From: Chrysomallon squamiferum
Taxonomy: Eukaryota > Mollusca > Gastropoda > Neomphalida > Peltospiridae
DNA: 64,000 bases
Direction: 5' to 3'
Assembly: GCA_012295275.1 (NCBI GenBank)
Contig: CM022665.1
Coordinates: forward strand, 21,524,650-21,588,649
Shown here: one piece after another, positions 44,333 to 56,125 of the stretch
Position numbering within the stretch: the stretch's first letter is position 1
Layout: the number at the start of each line of letters is the position of its first letter
Notes under the pieces: model-generated
Told to the model about the DNA's origin: nothing
Database searches by the model: none
What the model saw: only the letters and a program-made list of their open reading frames with translations
Position numbers and translations under genes: made by a program

Positions 44333-47300
44333 CTGTTAATTAAAATAAATTGTTACGTTGTTATTAATTTGTTTTATTATTATTTTCGACTTACGAGAAT
44401 GTGTTTTTGAAGTTAATGTAGCGAAACGGAAGTACTGTATAATATCATCTTAATCAAAGGCGAAAAAAAATGTGCTTCATAGTAAAATAAAATAATAACA
44501 GCAGAAGAAAATAGAATAAAAATCCTTTTCGATTACGTTTTCCTATTACAACTTATAAATTACGTTAACTCCGTAATACAACACAACACTATAAATTAAT
44601 AATGAAGTGATTCTTCCGTTACATGCAAACTTCCAAAAACATGTTACATGATGTGGTACATGTTAAATCCTTGATAAAATAAACCCTACTTTAAATTACG
44701 TTTTGATAATGTAGTGATTTTTTCCGTTACCTGGAGACGTACACAAATTTTACGTTACGTTTTCCTATCACACTTTCTGCACGTTAAACCTGCCTAATAC
44801 AATAAATTATACTCCAAATTATGATTTTAATAATGAAGTGATTTTCCGTTACCTGGAAACGTACAAAAACCTTTTACGTTAGGTTTCCCTGTTACAAGTG
44901 GTACACGTCAAATCGTTGATAAAATACCAATGATTTAAATTACGTTTTAATAACGAACTAGTTTTCCGGTTACCTCTGGCTTGCAGTTTGTATTTCTCAC
45001 AGAGATTCTTGAAGTCCTTCCTGGCGGATAGATGAGGAATCTTGATATGGACCGACGCTCGAAGAGTGGTTCCCAGATTGCTGGGACAAAAAGTCAGGAA
45101 GCCAAGACGATCGTCGTGAGCAAAGGACAGCTTGCTGCCAAGTTCGTTAATAGCCTTTTAAAAAGTGAACACGATAGTTTTAGTGATTATCAAACATTCA
45201 AACATAGAAGCTTTATGATATTCAGTCGTCAGTGGACAAAGTTAGTATATTAGCTGGAGGAAGCATACAGAGTAAGAGGAGGAAGAATAAGGATGGAGAG
45301 GAAAATGAAAAGACAGAGGGATAAGAAGAGAAGAACTGGCAAGAAGATTAAGAAACCAGAAATATATTAAAGATATCTAATATACAAGTATAAATATATA
45401 ATTTAATTAATACGACATGTTTTGTTGTTGTTCGCATAAATACCTACGCAACCAAATGCACAAGAATAGCGAAACTATTCTTACTGAATCAAAGAATGTA
45501 ACTAAACAAAGGAGTATGTTAAATTACATAATTTCGTATTTAAGACATTTATGAAAATTAAAACCTATTCTGCCTATTAAGTCACTTAACTGTCAATACT
45601 GCTGTGCGATACAATATATAAATATTTTAAGTGTTATGTAATTTAATAATCAAGACATCAAAGAAAACTAATCCCCATCTCGTCTCTTTAGTCACTGATA
45701 ATTGTGAATATAGCTCTATACGATACTTTAATATTTTAAGTGTTATGTAATTTAATATTAATGATATTTAACAAAGCTAATCCCTGTCGCATCTACTGAG
45801 TCACTATTAATTGTGAATATAGTTTTGTGCGATATAACATATGAATGTTTTATATGTGTTATATAAATAAATATTAAAGACATTTATGATAACTAATCCC
45901 TATTTCATCTATCAAGTGACTATTAAATGTGAATATTGCTTTATATGATTTGATATATAAATAATTAGAATGTTATATTATTTAGTATTAAAGACATTTA
46001 AGAAACGAATCTGATTCATCTATTCAGTCAGTGATAATTGTGACTACTGCTCAGTACGATTTCGTAAATGAATAGTTCAAGTGTTTATATAATGGTCAAA
46101 GCACGGCTGACGTGTGCTACACTTACTGTCACAAGTCTTTTATAGATGGCCGCGATGTCGCCTCCTTTCTGCATGGATATAATTCTCAGATGGTCCTCCT
46201 CGTTCACCCACACAAGAAGTGTCTTGGGCTCGTTGTAAAAGATGCCGCGTCCTGTAGGCCAGTCGTTGTAACCACCAGCAGCCTTCAGGAATCTAAATAA
46301 CAAATGACGACGACGTGAACTCCGTGACACTTCAGAATGATAAAGAGGAGTTGTTGTTGTTGTTGTTGTTGTGTGGTTTTTTTTTTTTTTTTGTGTGTGT
46401 TGTGTCTTTGTGTTTTTTTTTTTTGGGGGTTGTTGGGTGGTTTTTAAAAACTTTTACATTTGCAAACTGTACTACGTTAGTTAAATATTTTTATAAACTC
46501 TTGAGACTGTCGTTTTAAGTGTTACCGTGTGTGTTTTTGTGACGTTTACGTTTGAACATTATGTGTAAATAACAAACGTCTATTAAATAAATGCGCTCGT
46601 TCAGAGAGGTACATATTTTGTTTGATTGCATGTTTGTTTATAGACACTTGCTATTGGACGTCATTTAGTGGTAAATAATACACAAAGCACATATCTCGTT
46701 CCAGAATGAGTTTTGAATGAAACGTAAAACTGACCGGTCATGGTCGTTGAACAGGAAATGCTCGGCTGTGAGTTGTTCCTGTGTCTCCTTCGACATTCCA
46801 GACAGCGGGTAGTACGTTCCCTTCAGTTCTCCGGACAGCGTGGACAGAGCGTCCGCGGACACCTTCTCCATCTTCTCCCGATCCTGAAACCACAGTGAAT
46901 CAATTAGTGAATCAGTCAGAAAATCAATAAATGAGCTAACTGGGGAATCAACTGGAGAATTGATTCGTGAATCGTTTGGTAAATCGATTTCCGAATGAGT
47001 GAATCAACTGGAGAATCAGTTACTGAATCATTTGGTAAATCGACTGAAAAACTCAATCACTGAAGAATGAATTAATGAATTAATGAGAAATGGAGAATCA
47101 ATTGGTGAATCAATTAGGCAATCAATTAGTTAACTATGGAATCAATTGGTGAATCAGTGTGTGAATAAAATAATAAATAAATAAAGTAAAATCATGAAGA
47201 ATGTATCACAATCGGAAATAAAAATATAAACCGAAAATGAAAATTACGAATCAGAAGTATAGACAATTAATTTGTGTTGGAATTAATCCAGGATCAATTA

Positions 47301-49017
47301 GCGAACCAATTAATAAATCAAATAATTCAAAAAATAATAATAATGAAAACTTTATCGTAAGAAGAAATACAAATATAAACTGGACATATAAATTTATTTA
47401 TGAACTACAAGTACAATTGATTAACGTTACTAATGTTAAAATTAAGCAGGTAGTAGTAAAACGTTTTCGCTGTTACATAGTAACATCAAGTTAAAAATGG
47501 TATAGTCTTTGTGACGGTTAAGTTTAAATTAGCAGTGTTGCTAACCTCTTTTGTAAGAACAGGAGGGAAAGCAAATTCCTTGTGACTTCTAGCAACCCTG
47601 ATTCGAGTGGATATGATCATCTCGCCCTCGGGATCCAGGTCCCCGAATCCAAGGTCCTCCAGATCTCCAAACTTACTCTCTGGGTGTGATATGGCGTCGC
47701 TGGATTTGATTTTGTGATAATCCTTGATGACGGGGTCAAACAGTTCGGCGAAAACCGTGTAGGACTCCGGGTCTGCGGCATAAATCCCCACCCCACTGTC
47801 GAGATTAATAACACCTGAATAACAGAAGAATTGTGTAAAAGATGCTTTTGTTACAGAACATTAACAAATTATTTGAAGAATTTTAATTGTGGTCTCAAGT
47901 AACAGGTTAAATATGATTTTTATATTATTTACTTTGTTTTCTGAGACGGGCCGTTCTTATGTATTAACTATGACACAGTGATAGTAACATGTAAAAAAAT
48001 CCGTGGAACTTCATAGGTGAAAACGTTTTTCTTTTGTAATTTTCTAGTAATATCCTACAGTATTACCGATACGTTTTGACATTTGTTTTCGCAATACCTA
48101 AATACATAATAATATCGAATTAAAACATTTTATATAAATAGTATAATAATGTTAAGTAATATGATTTTCATGAAGAAATACTTGACATTTCTCTTCTTTC
48201 TAACATTCGGTTGTTGTTGTTGTTGTTTTTTTTGGTGTGTGTTTTTTGTAATTTACCTGATTTAATGCAGTCGCCAAGTGTTGCATTGTGGGACGTCTTC
48301 TTTTCTTTGATCTTCTCAAAGATGTCTTTTGTAAGATGTTTTTTCATCAAAGACTTACAATTCTTCGCCTTGTGCACGTGCTCAAACATTTCTTCTACCG
48401 TTTCTGGTTTCCTAAAATTAAAAATTGAAATTTGTGTGCCCTTACTGACGTTTATTTATCTTTGTAACACATCTTTTTATTAGTAGTAGTAGTTATAGCA
48501 GTAGTAATAGAATTAGTTGTAATAGTGGTAGTGGCAGTAGTAGTAGTAGTAGTAGTAGTTGTGGCAGTTGTTGTAGGAGAAGAAGGAACGGTAATGGTGG
48601 TGGTAGTAGTAGTATTAACTGTCGCAGCTGTAGTAATTGTAGTATTACTAGTAGTAGTACAAACTAATGCTTAGTTATAATTTTTTCTGATTGTTAATAA
48701 CATCAGTTATTTGTGAATTATAAAAATATGCTCTGATTGTCTGTTTTAAGTTCCTGTCTCTCTCTCTCCTAACTTTTCAGTATACCTAATCCATTTCTTC
48801 TGATATAATAATATATTAAACAGTTTCTGCCTCATTACTTTCCCTATACAACTTTCTAATTTATTTGCTCCGACAGATTTTTGATGCGGTTACGTCCCCT
48901 GCATCGTTCCATTTTCAATTTTACAGAGAATGCTTTACCTTTTTTATACACTTTACACTTTTATATACTGAATGAAGCGTTTATAGAATACATCAGTTAT
49001 GAAAGAAATACCATCAC

Positions 49018-49068
<51 letters not shown>

Positions 49069-49584
49069 GTAGTAGTAGTAGTACTAATACTATTATTACT
49101 ATTATTACAGTTGTTACTATTATTATTATTATTATTACCAATATTATTATCATTGTCGTTGTTGTTGTTGTAATCATTGCTATTATTATTATTATTATTC
49201 AGAAGTATGTGATTGAAACACAATTTAGTACAATATAAATATATTGTAGACAGTATAACTATATTGTACACAGTATGACTATACGGTACACAGGACTGAA
49301 AAGCTTGATACCACATTTTACATCAAACGTTTAAAACTAAAATATGAAGGTTATTATTACCATGACAGTTCTTTCTCCAGTTTAATGAACTCCTTGACGC
49401 CGTTGTACATCTCAGTCACCGCCTGCACCTCAGACAGTCCCAGACGTCGTTTGTTGGAGACGTCGTACACGCCGCCCTCACTTTCTGTATGTTCGCCATG
49501 AATGCCTGAAAAGAAAAGAGTAACTTTAGGTGATATCGTATCTCTCTTCTAGTTTTGTTACTGTGCATAAATCCGTCTGTACGG

Positions 49585-49675
<91 letters not shown>

Positions 49676-49738
49676 CTTTTAAATTAGTAGTATCGAGAGA
49701 GAGAGAGAGAGATAAAGAGAGAAACACACACACACACG

Positions 49739-49804
<66 letters not shown>

Positions 49805-50317
49805 AAAACACACACACACACACACACACTAATGACCTACCTCTAGCCTGTAGATGGTACTTGTCACAGATATCTTTAAAGTTTTCTTTAGCTGCTAGGG
49901 TTGGGATCTTTATATGAACGGAGGCTCTCAGCGTGGTGCCCAGGTTACTGGGACAGAAAGTCAAGTAGCCGAGACGGTCGTCCCTCGCGAATTTCAGCTT
50001 TTCTTCCAGCGATTTTACAGCCTGAACGACAACACAAACAATATCTCTCCAGTTATTATAGTACGTATTACCAATAACGTGCATGGAAATAAGAAATAAA
50101 AAAGGAAAACGAAAATTCATGACTTTCTTTCAGACATTTCTCTTAACTCGGAACGTGGTAATACGAGAAAACAGAGGTCGACCTAGTTATTGACTTACTT
50201 ATTGGTGTCAAATGGCGATTGAACTATTCACTAGTATTCATGAAAAAAAGTGGGTCATACAGGCATTCAGTATTTATTCATGATAATAAATGTCCTAATA
50301 ATAAGGGTTATCAGTTG

Positions 50318-50372
<55 letters not shown>

Positions 50373-53300
50373 AATAATAATAATAATAATAATAATTTAA
50401 TCAGGATTTGATTTTTCTTTATAGCAAGTGTTAACAAACGTTTTTATATAAACACATATACACAGACACGTAACATTCACAAACTGACATAAAACACGCA
50501 CGCATGCAAGAACGCACACAAGATAAAAATCGTTAGATTCCTATTATCACTAAATGAAACAAAATTTTAAAACAACAGTATTACAAAGATAAAGATAAAT
50601 GATACCATCTAAATCTATCAGTTACACTGATGTATATTTTCCCTTGTTATCTGTTCTTTTCGATTCTCCAACCTTAGCCTGCCTTGTATTTTTTACTCAC
50701 TCTTTATCGCGTTCTTTTCTTTTCACATACGTAAATACTGCAGCAGAGCTCGCTGACTAACTGGTTCTGTTTGCTATCTCTGTTTTTATTTTATTTTATT
50801 TTTTCTTCTCTGCCGTCATTTCAAGTCAGCATCTATATATCCATTACACTTATCATTTTCATTTCGCTATCTGAAATAACAATTTCTCCATGTTTCCTTC
50901 CTTCCCTTTACCCCTGCCTTCATAATTTCCCACCCAGGATCAAAACCCAGCTAAGACTAATTTACAAGTATTTGTCCACAGGGAAATCTGGAAGTAACAG
51001 GAAAGTTTCTACAGACCTTTACAAGTCTTTTGTACACGGCGCCGATGTCGCCTCCTTTCTGCATAGAGATCAGACGCAGGTGGTCCTCCTCGTTCACCCA
51101 CACCAGGAACGTCTTGTCGTCGTTGAAGAAGATGCCGCGACCAGTGGGCCAGTCGTTGTAACCACCGGCAGCTCGCAGAAACCTGTTAATGTGAAGAAAC
51201 GAGTTAATGGAAGAGATTTGTTAACGTAAAAATAGGTTAGTGTGAAGAAATGCGTTAATGAAAAATATGTTAATGAAGGAATGTGTTAAAGAAGAAACAT
51301 GTGGAACTAAATTAAAGTAAGAAGAAGATGAAAAAGAAAAAAGAAAGAGAACGTTTAATGACATTTCTCTCAAACAGTAGTTAATAGCAACTTCTTGAGA
51401 GAAAAAACAACAACGTAGAACCGAATTAATGTTCAAAAAAGAAAAAAAGAAAGAAAGAAAAAAAAAAAAAAAAAAAAAAAAAAAACTAGAAAAGAAAAGA
51501 AAAAGAAAGAAAGAACGGTAAATGAAATATCCTCAAACATACAGTAGTTAATAGCACATCATGACGAAATACGTGAAATTGAATTAAAAAAAAAAAAGGA
51601 AGAATGAACTTTTAACGACATTTCCTCAAAGTTAATACAGCTTCATGGAGGAATATGTGAACTGAATTAAAATTAAGCAAAAACAAAAAACAAACAAAAA
51701 ATTAACTTTTAATGACATTTCCTCAGATTAATAGCAACATCATGAAGAAATATGTAGAACTGAATAAAGTGAAAAAAAATAAAATAATAATAATAATAAA
51801 TACAAATAAAATAAATATCACTGTTTAACGACATTTCCTCAAACAGTAGTTAACAGCAACTTCATGAAGAAATATATCTGGACCTGCAGTTTAAAAAAAA
51901 AACCCAAAAACCAGAACAATAAAAAACAAAGAATAAAGTTTAACGACATTTCCTCAAGCGCACAATATCAACAACAATATCAGAATTTCGTAAATCTGCC
52001 TAAGATGTTTAAAATATGTTTTACTATAAACAACCATTTCCCAGACAGATTTATAAAACAAGCTGAAGTTAGAAAACGTTCGTCTGGGGACCAGTAAGAG
52101 CTCTTGATCAATTAGCTTCGGCGTACTCGTTTTATTATCGCCCGTTCTAGACAGTGTTCCTTGAGAGGTTAACGAACACACGTGATATCTCATTTAATGT
52201 CTAGAGCAGTCATGGGCAAACGTCAGCCCCGCGGCTTTCTGAGAGGTCCGCCTAATTTCTCAGTGAAATTAACTTTAATTGCCTAAATTAGTACCTGCGG
52301 CCCGCATGAGGATGAGCATGTCTCATGTGGCTCACTTCTCGAAAAAGGTTGCCCATGCCTGGTCTAGAGCAAAGTGCGCGAGATATGATGTCTCGTCGCT
52401 ATTGACAGAATGTAGTGGATCTTCTCTGAAGTCTGTCAGAGTTACGAAACGACTGATACCCTGCAATCAGTGATGCTGCGATGTGTTTTTGTGATGTTAT
52501 TAGAAACTTAGCATTCTGCAGTGTCGTTAGGTAAAATCAAATGAATTTAATATTGACTTTTGTTTAACATATTAACGCAACAACAACAATAATGACAACA
52601 AAAACATCAATGACAAGAGCAACACCAACAGTAAATAAATAAATGAAAACATTAGGAAAGCTCAAGGATATGTGTCTAGCAACAAAACATCCTGGCTTGG
52701 CTTACAGATATTGTTTACTTGTGCAGACTGCGATTCTCTTCTTTGTTTTTTTTTTTTTTTTTTTTTTAAATTTTTGTCTTTGTGTGTGGTAAGAATGGGA
52801 TAAATTGTGCTGTAGCCAAACAAGATAGGACGTCAGTTCACATCAGACAGTAAAACAGTCAAGATTACTTTTTATCGTGCAGAAAGCAAACTCGTTTCTT
52901 CCCCAAAGTAAATACAGACATTTAAATAAAACTATTCGCTTACGTTTTCCAGGTTGCTATTTAAACAGTGAATGCCGAACATAACTTGCAAAGGGTTAAT
53001 AATTCAATCAGCACGGCAGTGATTCAGCAGCAGCGGGGCAACTGCACTATTATTTCACATTAGCTTGCGAATTCCAATTTTTATTATTTTTATTTTTATT
53101 TTTTATTTTTGTTTCTAGAGTTTTTCTAGAGTTTTCGAATACGAATTATTATTATTATTATTATTAGTAGTAGTAGTAGTAGCAGCAGCAGCAGCAGCTG
53201 TAGTAGTTCTATTTCAAATAAATGTATGTAAAAACTGGAGGGGGGGTTTACATAGATTTTATCTCAGTACATATTGATTATATGTGTTTCAAAACCCAGT

Positions 53301-53397
53301 GCAAAGAAACGTAATGATAATCTGTATTTTCATTCAGTGTTTGTGGATGAGCTGTTTCACTGTAACCTTTACACTGTGATTATACACACACATTCGC

Positions 53398-53430
<33 letters not shown>

Positions 53431-54278
53431 GATATGTATGTGTGCATTATATATATAGATAGATACAGATATATATGAATATGTATTTATATACATAAAT
53501 ATGTGTATGTCTTTATGTTTGTATGTATTTCGTAGGTGTAAATTCTTTTATTTAAATGTTTGAAAAGGTTATGCAGGTACAAAAGGGCTGCGTATTATAT
53601 ACGAATGTATTTATGTATGTATGTAGTATGTAAGTTATATATATATTTCAACAGTTTAAATTCTACTTTTATTTTATTACGTACTTGATTACGTAGGTAT
53701 ACATACTGTGTGATATAATAATATAATAATAACATGCAGAAACGAATTCATCTACTTTTTTCGTTCAAAACCTAAAATTATCCAATCTTTGGTCATGCTG
53801 AACAAGTATCCAAATAAATACGAGATTTGCAATTTTAAAAGGATGTTGAAGATAGTATAAACGTGAATTTTATGTGATTTTTAGAAAGATTTCGTGTACT
53901 CTGTGTGTGCGTGCGTGCGTGTGTTCGTGCGTGTGTGTGTGCGTGCGTGTGTGTGTGTGTGTGTGTTTCGATACAGGTTAAAGAGAGCGAGGTAAGAAAT
54001 GTTCCGTATTAAAACCGTTGAGTTTGGCAGTCTACACGGAATACATGTGAAGTGTGTGTTTGTATGTACTGTATGTATATAACGTAACAGAGTGTATGTG
54101 TTTGCTGAGCCGCCTCCACTTGGTTCGTGCACAGTGTAAAGTATTTTGAGTATGTATTATGTAGTATGAGTATAGTAAAATGATATTATTTGTATGAATA
54201 TATATATATATATTAATCTGTGAACCTATGTTATTTAGGTTTTGTGTATATATAGTATGAGTGTTATATGTATGTATG

Positions 54279-54337
<59 letters not shown>

Positions 54338-56078
54338 TTCTCTATGAAACAAATCACCTGTCATGATCATTGAAAAGAAAGTGGTCCTCAGTGAGTTGTT
54401 TCTGAGTCTCCGAGTCCATTCCTTGCAGTGGGTTGTATTTACCCTTCAAGTCGTCTGGAAGTTGATCCAGAGCCTCGCACGTCTTCTTCTCCATCTCCTC
54501 TCGTTGCTGCCAGAAAAAACAAAACAAGCCATGAATTTTATTCAAGGATTAACATATACAGACAACCCAGTAATATTTGTGATACTGGCAGCGTTGCAGT
54601 TAGAGAGAAAAACGAAAAACAAAACATGAATTTCATTAAATGATTAACATACACCGACAACAGGGGAATTCTTGAGACACTGATGAAACAAGCCATAAAT
54701 TTTATTAAAGGATTAATATACACAGAGCAATACTTGCAAGGCTGGTCGTGTTGCTGTCAGAATACAAACAACAACAGCTACAACAAGCCATCAGTTAAAT
54801 GATTAACATACACCGACACCCGAGCATGGAAATACGCCAGAACAAAGGGTGTAGAAGATGATGGTCAAGTAACGTTTTGCGTAGCGAGTTAAAGAGAGGT
54901 CGAGAAGACGACCGTCTTCCTTGATTTTTATAATAATTATAATATCATCGTCGTTGACATCATCAGCATGACTACTACTACCATAGCTACCTCGAGCAAT
55001 AACAGCAATAGCAGTTGGAGTCTTAATATCAGTAGTAGTAATAATAATAGTAGTAGTGGTGGTAGTAGTATCAATAATATTGTAGTAGTAACAGTAATAG
55101 TAATAGTAATAGTAGTAGCAATACTAACAATAGAACAGTAATTAATAATAGCAATAGTAGTGGTAGTAGTAGTAATAATAGCAGTAGAAAAAGTAATAGT
55201 AGTAGTAGTAGTAATAATAGTACTAATGGTAGTAGTAAATAAATTAATTAATTAATAAAAATAAATACAATACAAAGTAAATTCTAATAGAATTCTTGAT
55301 GTTATTTTTAAACCTGTAAAATTCTTTTTTTTTTCAAAATCTTATCGCAAGCCACAACAAATTATCTATTTTTGATTATATTTTAAAAAGAACCTCTTTC
55401 ACAATGTTCCAGAACTTGCGACATTCCTTTGTATTTATTTGGTTATTAAAAAAACCTTTTCTCTTATAAATGAAAATCATTATTTCATTAACACATACAC
55501 ACATAGCCATCAACTATTTAATTCTGATTACACTTCTTACATAACTGTCATCATATTTTTAATACAGTTATATCCACAAATTCAAAAACCACGTGATTTT
55601 GTAATAAGGATTGACAAACTATACTCTTTGTAAGGTGATACAAGAAAACAAATAGATTAATGTTGATATGCATTATCTGAATGCACGGAGAATCCGAAGC
55701 TCCCGAGTGATAATAACAAAAGTAATCAAACCTGCGAAATTTCTAATTTTCCAGATGACTTCTGTTAGGAAGGGTTCAGGTTGCGAAGCAGATGAGAAAC
55801 GTGATGTTAATAATATCAAACTGCAAATTATCCTGATTACAGTTTGGTAAACTGTTTTTTGGAGAATTAAATAATAATTTTTCTTTTAGTATGATCGTAA
55901 ATAATTATACGGCAGCAAGATTGTTCAATTTGTTTGTTTGTTTATTATTATTATTATTATTATTAATTGATTGATTTATTTATCTTTTTTTTATCTACAT
56001 CTATTTATTTACTAATTATTGTGTACACAAAACGATCGTACTTATTAAATTGCATATGATGCTATATGATGTGGTCAC

Positions 56079-56125
<47 letters not shown>

